From contig JAMZAV010003224.1 in assembly GCA_024449915.1 (NCBI GenBank), forward strand, positions 1 through 64,000: a stretch of DNA of 64,000 nucleotides, in the 5' to 3' direction. The DNA is from Sweltsa coloradensis. Taxonomy: Eukaryota > Arthropoda > Insecta > Plecoptera > Chloroperlidae. Positions 33,825-45,156 of this stretch are shown here, one piece after another. Positions within the stretch are counted from its first letter, which is position 1. Every line of letters begins with the position of its first letter. The position numbers and the translations under genes are program-made. The notes below the pieces were generated by a model. That model was not told the DNA's origin. It saw only the letters and a list, made by a program, of their open reading frames with translations, and did not search any database.

Positions 33825-34035
33825 GATGGTCGGTCCTGTGGTTTTGAATCTCTGCTTCCAATATAGGGGTCCCCCATTTTGATTCCCCCTATAGACTGCG
33901 ATTGTATACATTTTTTAAAAAGAACAATCAAAGCTTCCCTCATTATTCCTTGGGTTAAAGTTTTAACGGTGATTTGGGTCCCCTGCGAGGCACAATAATA
34001 AACTCTAAAGGTTTTTTGATTCTAGCGTTTTGACT
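33825..34035 (+). mobile_element. Distorted copy of SINE family S
   Basis: TGGTCGGTCCTGTGGTTTTGAATCTCTGCTTCCAATATAGGGGTCC aligns to the head of the copy at 24788 (given here as key words, not as exact matches). TTCCTTGGGTTAAAGTTTTAACGGTGATTTGGG, GCACAATAATAAACTC and TTTTTTGATTCTAGCGTT align to its body. It serves as an internal control for the sequence damage in this block. Confidence 0.6.
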
Positions 34036-34569
34036 CGGGGGCTAACTTGTTGGGCGGGGATTAACATTTTTAAAATAGGGAAAAGCCCCGGTCGTTGTTT
34101 GACGAGTTTTTGGGGGCCATTTTGTTTTAGTTAAAACCCGGGGAAAATTTTCCCTTTTAATTTCCCCCAAACCCAAAGCCCGCATCAGACTGCATGAGTC
34201 TTTTTTTCCTAGCCTAAAAAAAGTCAAAATGGCGCCTTTTTTGGGTTAAAAAATTGGGAAACCCCGAGACCAAAATAAAACCCAAAAACCCTTTTCATTT
34301 TTTAAACCCTTTTTCCAAACAAATAAATGCAAATTTTTTCCCGGGGACTCAACACGGACTTCCCCTCACCGTCTTACAACGATTTTGGGGGTTTTTCCCA
34401 GTCCCAAATTGGGTAAGGCGCCCTTTTACTTGGATTTGGGAGGCCTGGGTTTTAAACCTATCGGAAAGATTTTGGGTTGGGGGGCACTCCGGCTTCTTGG
34501 TCGTGGGGAAAAGGGGGGTGGCCGTCTGTCTGGTCGTACTTCCGTAGTTTTACAGCTGTTAGGCGCCAC

Positions 34570-36340
34570 GTAATTCCTAAAAACTGGTTACCAACTAGTA
34601 CTAGTATCAACAGTGGAATGACGAAGGACTAATAATGATACTAGAACACAAGATGTAAAGATCGGAAAGATTTATTGTCGGATAAGTGCCGACGTTCCGT
34701 AGGATGCATAACCACAAATAATAATAACATAAAAAAAAAAAATAATACCCAGCAGAGTACACAATTAGCATAACATAATACAAGGTCTGCCTCTCTAATG
34801 AGACTAAGGTTCGGCCACCACTGCACTTACCGGAAAACAAGCGTGCGGGTCAGGTCCTAGCCTGCCGCGGCAAAGTGCAACTGGTCTCCGACACCTTCGG
34901 CCATCTTGACCAAATTAACAACATTTATGTCACAGAGTAGAAATATCACAGGAGAATATAGGTAGGGCCTTTATAGGCTTAGGCCTAGACAACCTGGGTC
35001 TTCAGGTTAAAACATAGGATATACCTGGGTTACACGTACCCAACATAAGATTGACCGAGTGAAAATAATAATACAATTCTATTACAAGTTACACAAAATC
35101 ATAATCGATAAGCGACAAATGCCTTGTAGGCTAGGTACGCATGCACACTATAAGAGACCGGCTACAAACATGACAAAAGTAATTATGTTTGCTAGGCCTG
35201 TGACGTACCATTAATCAATAGGCCATATGGACCAACGTAACTTTCCGTTATTTTCCAAACTAATAATCGATAAGCGACAAATACCTCTAGGCTAGGTACG
35301 CATGTCACACTATAAGAGCCGGGCTACAAACATGACATAGGAAATTATGTTTGCAAAGCCTGTGAGTACCATTAAATCAATAGGCCATATGGGCTCTCAG
35401 GAATATAGGCCTACTGAAGGTAGGCACAAAAAATAGGGTTTTCAAGCGTTCTTCTAATAGCCCAAGTCCTGGACCTACTGGGAAAATAAATCCCGGGGTG
35501 GGACTATATTTTAAAGCCAAAGCCCTAATAAAAAAGTCCAACGTAAGACTACCGACTAGAAATAGCTAGGCCCTACTCTCAAGCTACTAGAAAATCTTAA
35601 GCCTGGCTTTATAATCTAGTTTTTTCCAAATTCTAGTTTGGGCCTTAAAGGGGTTTTTCAGAAAACTAGTTCAGGGGCCCAAACTGTGGGGCCTGGGCCT
35701 AGTGGGGGACTGTAGCAAAAGTTCAACAAGGGAAACGCCCAAAGCTGGTGATGTGGGCTAAAACACCCAGGGACACAAATACCATGAGTAGGTGTGAAAT
35801 CCACAGCTTCCATCCTTCAACCCGGGAACATGTCACAAATCTTGATTCTCTTTTTTCCTACCCTAGCAGCGTTAAAAGACTAGAATCTTGGGCAAAGTCG
35901 CCGTGCGTCTTTCCCTGAGATATCCAACATGGTCCGGAACAAAGGTGAATCCTACTTCCGTGTAAGTTCTGGTCCGTACTACGACCTAAAGAAATCAAAG
36001 AATATCCCACAACACCATTACGAGCCGTCTATGGAGGGGTGACCATGCCAATGCATGTCCCTAGCAAAGTTAGGATAGCAAAGCTATATTCAGATGGGAA
36101 ACTTACCCCAACAGGGGACTAGACGTGCAAAACTCCCACATCACCACACGAGGCCGTCGAGCCAAACCCTTTTCCCTCGTAGAAAGATGACTGTATTCGA
36201 TGTGAATCGGGCTGGAAAAAACTTCAGTTCTCCAACCGGAACAGCTGAACGCCCCTTTGACATCCCACCGCCGTAGCAGGGCTCACCGCCTACCAAATCC
36301 GCGTCGCGAGAACAGGTGTGCCAACCAACACTTTCCCCGC
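34570..36340 (-). mobile_element. Possible LTR-like segment (copy 2)
   Basis: Starts at GGCGCCACGT, as at 9097, and has a minus-strand splice-donor-like AAACTTACCCC near 36102 at the far end. It is rich in TAGGCCTAGG words and has no retroelement ORF. Inside is a 162-bp tandem duplication (35101 and 35263). The resemblance to copy 1 is in layout and short words, not in long alignable blocks seen by eye. Confidence 0.3.
35101..35400 (+). repeat. Two-unit tandem duplication, period about 162 bp
   Basis: ATAATCGATAAGCGACAAAT occurs at 35101 and 35263. GCTAGGTACGCATG, GGCTACAAACATGACA, AATTATGTTTGC and CAATAGGCCATATGG follow in the same order in both units. Divergence is a few per cent with small indels. 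Confidence 0.85.
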
Positions 36341-39300
36341 GGAATAGGACCCAAATTCAAATGGGTGAAACAGAGCAAATAGTCAGATCGGAGCAGTATG
36401 CTGTGAGTAGTTCTGGCAAACTACGCGCAACAGTATTAGTGATACCTAGAACCTTAATAGATGCCAGTCTATTAATTTTCTAGGTGTCACAATTTTTGTT
36501 CAGACTAAGAATTTCTTTGATTTCCTACCACGTGATTGAGTTGTAGTGTAAATGATTTTTGAAGAAAATAAACGGCACTTTTCAACGTTTTTTCAGTTAC
36601 CAGTAATGTCTTATTGTCGTGATGCAATAGCTTTATTTACACCCCGTGCCCCCTTTTCACACAACGCAACAACGTCAAGTTCATTAGATAAAAGTTCATT
36701 ACATAATTAGACAAATCTATTCAATTACTGCAAAACAAACAACGAATATTGTTTTATTTTATTATACAGTTCTCATATTTATCTATAAAGTTATTGTCAA
36801 ACGCGGCTTTAGATAAGATACCACAGTTTAAATTTCCAGGGAAAATATTGCGAAACTAAAAATAAATCCACCAAACTTGCGATGCAAAAATACATCACTA
36901 TCAGCCTAAATAGTTTCAAAATCGACGGAACCCGAACCGCGTCTGTGTTGTTGTTACTATAAATACAAAGTAATTTCTCAATTTGATTAGTCGGGAAACA
37001 CTCCTGTAGGTGTAATTGTTATTATTTACTACAATTCAGGAAAAAAATCCCAGTCGGGTCGGACTTTTTTAATTTCTGAATTGTAGTAAATAATTACAAC
37101 GTAATAATTATGTGCACGATGCACATACCAAAACAATATTGAAGGCATACATTTTGCACTAATGAAACTCTACAGAGTAATAAAAACGACTCACTTACAA
37201 GTTACAAGTAACACTGGCACCTTCTAGTTTTGCAACACTTCGTCCACACATTCGAAACAAGAATGGACTAAAAAATGTAGCGACAAATATACTCCCTGAA
37301 GTTTGACATCCGACTGACGAAAATTTAGATTGTTTGCAACTGCACGTGCATTTGTATGGAAAATTGGTAAATTTTTATTTTTAAGATTTGAAAGAATCTT
37401 CCAGGAAAAAAATCCTCGCAGATCACGCCTCATCAGTCTAACATGGACCAAATTCCATATTTGTATGGCCTCTGAATTAAACCAGGGTAATAAAACTTGT
37501 AAATAATAATTTTAAGCATAAATAAAATAACATGGTTTATAGTCTTCTTTTAAATAGAGTTAAAAAATGTTATTCTAATTGCTTGTTGAACGGGTAAAAA
37601 GTAATTACTTGAAATAATTGATTAATTAATACTGTAGTAAATTTGCAATTTTTGTGTGTATGTATGGAATGTAGCTTGAACAATAATCTTTACAATGCTT
37701 GAGTGGGGTAATTATGTTGATATCATATCATATTCCTGAACTTGATTGCGTTGAACTTCTAAAATTAAATAAGGGGGAATAAGAGCGCTTAACCGTAATT
37801 AATATATCAAATGAAATGAAATTATATGACCTGCATCACATTGCACAACTAACCAGAACTAACTAATCCTAATATCATGCTAATTTGCTCTTACTGTAGA
37901 AATGTACACTCTGTTGAAATGGAAATTTCCCAAAAAAATTTAAATAAATTATTTTAATTTTTTAATTTATTAATATTCGATTTCATTCAAATTTGATAAG
38001 CTATTTTCACTATCCACTATACTTGAAAAGTAACCTTGTCTAGAATATCGACATCTTGTGTCAGACTGAAACTTTGAAATTAATTGTTAATGGTTGACCA
38101 CGGTAAGATTTCGAATTTAATATCCAGAATTAACAGTAATAATTGCTTGGTCAATCTAATTAGTAGCAGAAATTCCATTTGTAACCCAAATTAACTACTC
38201 ATTTTCTCAGTTGGCTTGAAATTGACTAGTTTATTTGTGGAAATGTTAGTCCTAACAAATATACCTATTGTTTTAATGTTTCAATGATTTTGAATCATTA
38301 TAATATAATATGCAAATAAAGATAAAATTTTGACACCTTGATTTTTCTAGATTTGAGTTTGTCAAATTAAATATAATGAAAAAAAACGATTTCTGTCCAA
38401 TTTTGTTAGTTCCAGATCTCTTCCGCTATTAGTACTGAAAACACAAAATATCTCGAAGCAATCTGAGGCATTAGGGTTAGAAAATTTATTTTTCTCGAAC
38501 ATAGCGTCTAACCAAAATGCGAAATCTACTTGCGACCGATTAGTAAAAAGGGTATTTTCTTTGGGTCCTTTTAACCATGCCTGCGACCTAACAAAGGCTT
38601 CTCTGAGCACAGACAACAACCAATTACCCCCAGTGCGAGCTGGCGCCTAGCTAGTACCACCCCCAAACGGCCCCTTTCAAGGGAGTTCAGTTCTGGACGC
38701 GCTACATCAACAAGCGCTAGTAGTATCACTGTCGGATCAAATTTCTTGTGAAACGTGAAGGTAAAAATTTTCATGAATTTTAATTTAAAAAATACAAAAT
38801 AATGCCAAGTTGTTAGGCTTGACGTGAACTATGTTAGATAATGACTAAAACCCTTATACCATTGTTCAAATTAATTCGGGAATAACGCATCGAAATGTAC
38901 AACGTTGGTGATTTTTTTCTTGGTCCCAAACACTTTTTTTAAAAAATTCTGTTTTATACCTAGAATCGCAAAATTGGGAGGTTTGTTGATTTTTTTAAAC
39001 GGACCTAGCATAAAAAATAATACGAAAATCATCTTTGACCAAGTCTCTTGCATGCAAAATCGCAAGGCGTCTGTTAAATACTCTAAGAAACTCGAATAAA
39101 CTAAAATTTCCATATCAAAGGGTTGGCGCAAATACCCTTTGCGGGCGTCGCCGCTTAAGAGTCGGGGAGGGGGGAGTTCTTTTGTGACTGCATAATGAAA
39201 AACCGAAATTTAGTTATCCTCTTTGGTGAAATAAGTGTTTTAACTGAAATCTGATGGGAGTTAAATTAATAAATAACAAAAACAGTCGGTTATTCCTAGC

Positions 39301-39479
39301 TAGTCTTTGGCGAAATGATTAAAATATTTGCTATTGAAAATTACCTAAACATAAGCTTACATTAGATACCATGGGAACTGGGGTTTTAAAAATACATTTA
39401 GGGAATAATAGGACCTCCCCATCACTTAACTCAGATTTCAGAGGTTTGTTTGTGTGTTAATAAGTCTTTCTTTTTTTGA
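36341..39479. other. AT-rich intergenic or intronic stretch
   Basis: No frame resembles a known protein. An inverted repeat, TATTTACTACAATTCAG (37023-37039) and its complement (37076-37092), encloses a 36-nt loop. Short minus-strand frames near 38362-38774 and 38871-39131 have no recognisable motif. Otherwise nothing I can support. Confidence 0.4.
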
Positions 39480-39527
39480 ATGGTACCAACTGTTCTGGTT
39501 TTGGTATGGGAAAATCCCCCGTTTTGT

Positions 39528-39915
39528 GCCCGGGGTAGAATTAAGCCCAGAGCAGGTGGCTCTGCTAACCGTACCAGGCGATTCAAGAGAAGAAAACCAC
39601 CTCGCAAACATCAGCAAGTAAGAGCAAGTATAAATTTCTCCCCGAAACTAGAGGCGGGGCTCTGGCAATCGTGTCGGGGACACCTTCACTTTCCCTTGAC
39701 GGACCGTCCCGACGACGATGACAATGGACACAACGAACCCATGACAATAATGATGACTAAGGCGATGATACGTGACGTGGAAACCCCCCTTCCTCCCCTT
39801 AACCGTGGCTGGTTCTGACCAGCACGGGCCCACTCCTTCCACATAACCCCTAGGCTAGAGAGGTGCATTTATGACCTTACGGTTGACGCATCCTAATCCA
39901 AATAAACAAAAAAAT
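39528..39915 (+). repeat. Repeat module X, full-length copy
   Basis: All X parts in order: GCCCGGGGTAGAATTAAGCC head, CACCTCGCAAACATCAGC, GGCTCTGGCAATCGTGTCGGGG, CGACGACGATGACAATG, GTGGCTGGTTCTGACCAGC hairpin, GGCTAGAGAGGTGCATTTATGACC and CGGTTGACGC tail, then AAATAAAC. The 112-codon frame across it is an artefact. Confidence 0.8.
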
Positions 39916-39999
39916 ACAATATTTTAAATTAATTTAAAATGTTATACAAACGTATTTTATATTACGATAGACACCATTTGCTACTAGTCTCCAAATAAT

Positions 40000-40910
40000 A
40001 TGGGATAGCAACCCAAAGTAAAAGAACAGAAAAAGCGAGCCTGTCTTTACTTAAAACACACTCGATCCACCAACGCGATTGTAAAAACCGTTCACGACGC
40101 GGGCCTAGTAACAGAGTCAATAACAAATTTCCCCGTTGAAACTTCCCTTTTTGGACTCTGCTAGGACCAAAACACCGTAGAACAAAATAATGTTAGGCAC
40201 GGAGGTTCTTTTATCTGAGCTCTTTGCTCCACGCCAAGACCAGGGCCACATGGAGCCGGATTGTGGGGAAAATACATATTAATGGCAGCAGAAATACTCT
40301 TTTAATAAACACCCAGACATTTTCGAATAAGTTGTCCAATACCTTACTATGGTAAAATATATTAAAATGTTGTAAACAATAATAATTAATAAAAATAAAA
40401 ATATGGTGCACTATTTTCTTATGCGGAGCACCACAAATACATTATTTGCCGCAGCCGCGTAGGAAATAATATTTCTATATTAAGAGGGCTGTTGGATAAG
40501 GCATTGTTGAGAACAGACGCCAGTTTTTTGTCTGCTTGATTGGAATTCACACCAACAAAGTCGTGTTTGATTTCTCTGGACTAAATTACATTCATTTTGT
40601 AATTCGGAAAGAAGATAAATTTACAGTTTTGTGTTGATAAAGAACAAAGATGTTCTCTCGAGTTTGGAGGATGTTTGTAGGGCGAGCTGTTCTTTGAGAT
40701 CATCGGTTTATTGTCTTGTGCTGGTTTTGGTTTTTCATCTGCCGACAATATTCAGCAAGCCAGAATTGGATATTTTGAAGTGATTTCATTTTTCTCGTGT
40801 AACTCATGGATGTCCCAAAGCTCAAATACCTATATTAGTTCTATTCGTTTGGACGTTTGATCTTTTCAAGCTCAATCTCCGAGCGATCGAATGCTGGTTC
40901 TGTCCATCAC
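40000..40910. other. Unassigned AT-rich stretch
   Basis: No coding signal, hairpin array or recognised repeat, apart from short words shared with other AT-rich parts of the window. Confidence 0.4.
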
Positions 40911-40914
40911 ATGC

Positions 40915-41100
40915 ATGTCCCACCAAACCCGGGAAGAATTTGGCCCAGAGCATGGCTCTGTTAATCATAAATGCCTGGGAAGAGATAAAATTCCATCTCG
41001 CAAACAAACAGCCACAATAAGAAGACTATTTCCTGAAACTGAGGGCGAGCTCTGGCTGTAGTCGTCGCCCCCCCCCCCCCCCCTTAAAACCCATGAAAGA
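40915..41100 (+). repeat. Repeat module X, 5' part only
   Basis: From CACCAAACCCGGGAAGAATT through AGAGCATGGCTCTG and GGGCGAGCTCTGGC into a C homopolymer near 41070-41083. It ends at CCATGAAAGACCTCCCG, where the next copy starts. Confidence 0.65.
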
Positions 41101-41104
41101 CCTC

Positions 41105-41490
41105 CCGTTTGGGTCTGGGTAGAATTGGCCCGGAGCACGGCTGTTCTTATCGTAAAAGGCAATTTAAGAGAAAAGTCCACCTAACAAACATCAGCTACTA
41201 TGAAGGGTAAATATTTTTACTCCCCGAAAATTGAGGCGAAGTTCTGGCAATCATCGTCGTGGACCTTGACCCCCCTTAACTTTACGACCCCCCGGCGACG
41301 ATGTCAATGACACAACGAACGATGACAAAAACCCTTTTAAAGACCGCGACCCTGAGAACCCCACTTTCCTCCCCCCACCCGTGGCTGGTTCTGACCAGCA
41401 TGGGCCCCGTCTCCCCCCCCCTACCCTTTAGGTAAGAGTGGGGTGGATTATGACCTAACGGTTGACGCGACCTTAATCCAATTAAACCAA
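41105..41490 (+). repeat. Repeat module X, full-length copy
   Basis: GTTTGGGTCTGGGTAGAATT head, GGCCCGGAGCACGGCTG, AAGTTCTGGCAATCATCG, CGGCGACGATGTCAATGAC, GTGGCTGGTTCTGACCAGC, and tail TTATGACCTAACGGTTGACG followed by AATTAAACCAAAA. In tandem with the copies on either side. Confidence 0.75.
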
Positions 41491-41509
41491 AACTGGCAAT
41501 CTAAATTCG

Positions 41510-41725
41510 GGTACACTTCCCTTTTTCCCTTTGACGACCTCCCCGACGTCGATGACAATTGACAACACGAACGAACGATGATGACAAAGACGATGACGAC
41601 CTCGACGTGAGCAAACCCCCTGCCACCCCCTACCTATGGTTGGTTCTGACTAGCATGAGACTTTCCTCCCCATAGCACATTATTACCTAACGTTTGAAGC
41701 GCCCTTCATCAAAATAAACAAAACA
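41510..41725 (+). repeat. Repeat module X, 5'-truncated copy
   Basis: Begins inside the module at CTTTGACGACCTCCCCGACG and runs to TTATTACCTAACGTTTGAAG and AAATAAACAAAAC. Truncation at the 5' side is typical of reverse-transcribed copies. Confidence 0.7.
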
Positions 41726-41989
41726 CTAAATTTAATTTTAAATCTGTGTATAAAACCTGGGTTTGTAGTAGTCAGTAAGCTTATTGAGTTTAGGTTTGAT
41801 GGTAGTTTGGCTGCTTGTTCCTACCTTGCAACGTGGGACCTACGGAGACATCAGGGTCATATAGGACACCGGAAACAGCTTTCTATATTCCTCATTGAAG
41901 TTATTTGTTTAACCAAATTTGAATCACATAAACACAATTTTAGTACACATTTCTTTCTTTAATTTCGCTTTTACTTCCATCATTTATTC

Positions 41990-42075
41990 CTTGTCGTATA
42001 TATAAACAACATAGTGATAAAACGTTCCACAGGCGGCGATATATGATCTAACCGGTTGAAGAGCCCATTTAACAT
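41990..42075 (+). repeat. Block Y
   Basis: TTCCACAGGCGGCGATATATGATCTAACCGGTTGAAGAGCCC-type core, about 280 bp upstream of the next X fragment. Confidence 0.6.
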
Positions 42076-42324
42076 ATCATCCTATAATAATTTTCCGTAC
42101 ACAATCACCTTTTTATCACCTCAATTTTAGTCATTCTCTCCACAAAAATATTCTTGTTATTTAACATAGCAAATCTCGTATTATAAACCAATTCCACCCG
42201 CTATATTAAAGAATTAAATCATAACTGATTTCAAATTTTTAATTAATTCTCTTTCTAATAACTAAAATCAGAAAAGCAGTCGCACTATAACCAATTCGGG
42301 TAAGGCACCCTAGATCTTCATCTC

Positions 42325-42490
42325 GATATATTGGATCCATATGGGCCCCCCGGCTAGAAATTCCCCTTCCTCCCCCTTCCCGTGTGGCTGGTTCTGACCG
42401 GCATGGGCCCCTCCTTCCCATATCACCTAAAGGCTACAGTGGTGTATAAGGACCTAACGGTTGACCCACCCTTAAACCAAGTAAATAAAC
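42325..42490 (+). repeat. Repeat module X, 3' part
   Basis: TGTGGCTGGTTCTGACCGGC hairpin region, then AAAGGCTACAGTGGTGTATA, CTAACGGTTGACCC and AAGTAAATAAAC. Confidence 0.7.
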
Positions 42491-43069
42491 GAACGTTTTT
42501 CTTTCCCAAACTCTTGCCCCGTATACTAACACTGGGTAGCCGGCATCTATGCAACGTCACATTCTGAATGCACCAAATAATGTTGCCTTGTGCACCTATT
42601 ATGTGACAATGTCGACAAATTTATTTTTTGTAATTTGTTTTACCATGAATAGTTATAATTTAAAATATGTCATTTCTTATGAAATAATTGTAATAATCAA
42701 AACCCATTTCCAACAATGTCTGGTTGCTTCAAGTACATTTTGACAGTCACTAAAAAAAATGTTACCGATCGCATTGTTATCACACTTCCCTGAAGTCCAT
42801 GTAGCCTGCGTTGTAGAAACTGTACAGGCTTGTCTTTGTATTGTACGTGCTTGGTTTCTAAATGGCGGCGGAGAAGAGATGGTTCACACGGTTTTTGGAA
42901 AAAAATTCATAGCAAATAACACACAGTGGTTAAGGTTCATCTTTGTCACCAACTTTGATTAGACAGAACAAATAATGTTTGGTTATGCTGGAATTTATCG
43001 CGTACCCCCTGGAAACTCCCCGCGTACCCCTGGGGGTACGCGTACTACAGTTTGGGAACCACAGCTCTA

Positions 43070-43130
43070 AGCTAGAGTGGCGCATTATGAACTAACGGTT
43101 GACGCGCCCTCTATCCCAATAAACTAGAAC
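43070..43130 (+). repeat. Repeat module X, terminal fragment
   Basis: GCTAGAGTGGCGCATTATGA, ACTAACGGTTGACGCGCCC and AATAAAC: only the last 60 bp of X. Confidence 0.65.
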
Positions 43131-43489
43131 TAACCAGCTGATGTTTACAAAATGGCCTTTTATCTCGCCTAGCAGTTATTTTTCATTTTGACACATCGTG
43201 ATAAAAAACAATGGCAGATGTTAAATGCCACCGCTATGTGTTTACCTGAAAGTTGATTTTTATTGTTTGATATCAGGGCTTTGGCCAATACGAATAAATA
43301 TTTTTTTAACGGCGAAATCTTTCTTAATTTCTCGTTCAATACTATTTAATTGAACACAATTTAATCAACATCAAACACATTCTCTTAATATTGTTTATTT
43401 CCATTTAAATAAATTATTATTCTTTTGCTACTTCTATCAAAATAATAATTTCATTTTATTATGTATGAACAATTTAATCAACAAACACA

Positions 43490-43570
43490 CCATAAACTCA
43501 TTTCGTTTACTAAAATTCAAGAGGCGGCGCAATATGACCTAACCGGCTGAAGCGCAGTAGATTCGCACGT
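43490..43570 (+). repeat. Block Y
   Basis: ACACCATAAACTCATTTCG, GAGGCGGCGCAATATGACCT, AACCGGCTGAAGCGC, then a CGCACGTCGTC segment, the standard Y layout. Confidence 0.7.
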
Positions 43571-43640
43571 CGTCTCCTCGGGTCACAAAATAGTCTTGGC
43601 CCTGCCCAAACACGTACAATACAAAGACAAGCCTGTACAT

Positions 43641-45036
43641 AATGTAATGAAATATGTAGACTATACACTGCACTTGTAAATAAAGAAAACAACTTTGTAA
43701 CGATATTTCGAAGACTATTCAGTCCTCTTCAACTGGTTTAATGACTTGACAGTTACAACAGTAAGAAAAAACAAAATTCAAAATTGTTTTTAACAAATAC
43801 ATAAACAAATACCTACTGCCATCTCAATTTCACAAGAAAAAACTCTCATGACTACCATCTTATGAAAATGAAAACATTTATGTTACCAACTAGCAATTAA
43901 GATAAAAACATTAAAAAAAAAAAACACCTTTATAAGCTATGACTGGCTCTGGCTTGGAACAAAACCTTTCCAGATAGAAGGAAAGTCAATACTTGGAGTA
44001 CTAATGATGTTGTTCTTTACAGCCATAAAGGCAGCCTCTTTTAACCGACGTTTATGCAGATTAGTTTCATGGAGAATGATAGAAGAGTCGTTCCAATTCA
44101 CATAATGATGGTTCTCATAAACGTGTTCTGCTAGTCTTGAGGAACAAACTTTGTGTTGTGCTACATTAGTCTTATGTTCTTTTATCCTGACCTCCAATGG
44201 TCTCTTGGTCTCACCAATGTAAATGTCACCACATTGACATGGTATCGAGTAGACCGCATTCTTGGACGATTGAGCATCATTCTTAGGCTTAGTTTTTGTT
44301 AAAATGCTTCTGATAGTATTAGGTGATTGGAAAACAGTTCGGACCCCAAACGGAGATAATAGACGTCTGACTTTTTCTGATAAATTAGGTAGTAATCAAG
44401 GACAACAGTTTTTAGAATACGAGGTGGAACAAGATCTTGGTTTTTGTCTTTCATATCAACTCTGGGTGAAGATTTTATCAATTGATGAAACATTTGGCTC
44501 GGGTAACCATTTTTCATGAAAGCATCTTTGAGGTAGGAAAACTCTTGGTTCAATAATGCCTTGGATGAACAATTTGAAATGGCTCGTGTTGCTAAACATC
44601 TCATCACACCTTTCTTTATGTGGACCGGATGATTTGAATCTGCCCTCACATATTGATCAGTGTGTGTTGGCTTCCGGTAAACACATGTAGACATCCCTGT
44701 TTCTACCTTAGAGATGAGTAGGTCGAGAAAAGGAAGGCTTCCGTCCTTTTCTTCCTCAATTGTGAATTCAATGTTCTTATGGAACCCATTCAACTCTTGA
44801 TGTAAAGCTTGAAATTCTTCTTGTGTCCCTTGATGAATACACACAATATCGTCCACATATCTCATCCAAAGATCAATTTTGATAGCGCAGACTCTTAACA
44901 CTTATTCAAGATGGTCCATGAAAATATCTGCTAATAATGGCAAAAGGCAGCTTCCCTTAGCCAGACCGTCTAGTTGACTGTAGAAATGGTCTTCAAACTG
45001 GAAATAGCATGACTTAATGCACATAGTGAGGAGCTC
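43641..45036 (-). mobile_element. Penelope-like element, copy A (left arm)
   Basis: A minus-strand 5'-truncated copy that forms an inverted repeat with 45137-46664. Its coding sequence continues a little into the spacer (to about 45156). It carries RT palm sequence and a GIY-YIG endonuclease end, then AT-rich terminal sequence down to 43641. The frames are broken in several places; see the coding entry. Confidence 0.85.
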
Positions 45037-45156
45037 TAGAATGCTATCCACGGGCAACTTGGTTCTGTTGGAAAGGGTTGCGTCAGAGGTAAGTTTCAGC
45101 TTTACCAGAGATAAGGTCTCATTCACCGGTACTGATGAGCTCCTCACTATGTGCAT
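43937..45156 (-). pseudogene. Penelope-like RT/GIY-YIG protein, broken copy A
   Basis: Three frames. 44902-45156 has SILELLTMCIKSCYFQF and LAKGSC (the SC replaces the usual S-P pair context) to IFMDHLE, followed by a stop. 44299-44901 has the catalytic MRYVDDIV and SLPFLDLLIS, then loses frame near 44390. 43937-44200 holds the endonuclease: CQCGDIYIGETKR upstream, then VRIKEHKTNVAQH and the NWNDSSIILHE segment. The N-terminal third of the protein is absent. RT plus C-terminal GIY-YIG is diagnostic of Penelope-like elements. Confidence 0.85.
45037..45136. repeat. 100-bp spacer of the Penelope head-to-head pair
   Basis: Unpaired sequence between the two arms. Read on the minus strand it continues copy A's protein (VPVNETLSLVKLKLT...), so it belongs to copy A. 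Copy B begins where the arms start to match. Confidence 0.75.

Larger units (their letters stand above)
26040..34560. other. Block of abnormal, probably low-quality consensus sequence
   Basis: Bases come in doubled and tripled blocks (GGGG-CCCC, AAAA-TTTT) with very few ordinary mixed words. Texture changes sharply near 26040 and again near 34560. Recognisable repeats inside are distorted: a family S copy at 33825-34035 and repeat R at 30090-30330. Open frames here are not reliable. Subfeatures that survive are listed separately; elsewhere in the block I see nothing I can support. Confidence 0.7.
42821..43639. repeat. 29-bp perfect inverted repeats bounding about 760 bp
   Basis: TGTACAGGCTTGTCTTTGTA continuing to TTGTACGTG at 42821-42849 is the exact reverse complement of 43611-43639. 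The right copy abuts the outer end of the Penelope-like inverted repeat at 43641, suggesting both are pieces of that element's terminal region. Confidence 0.7.

Noticed and set aside
34350..34450. Words similar to cloning-vector lacZ sequence (CCGTCTTACAACG, GGTTTTTCCCAGTC)
   Set aside because: Matches are short, out of order and in mixed orientation inside the distorted block; chance or noise is more likely. A vector screen would settle it.
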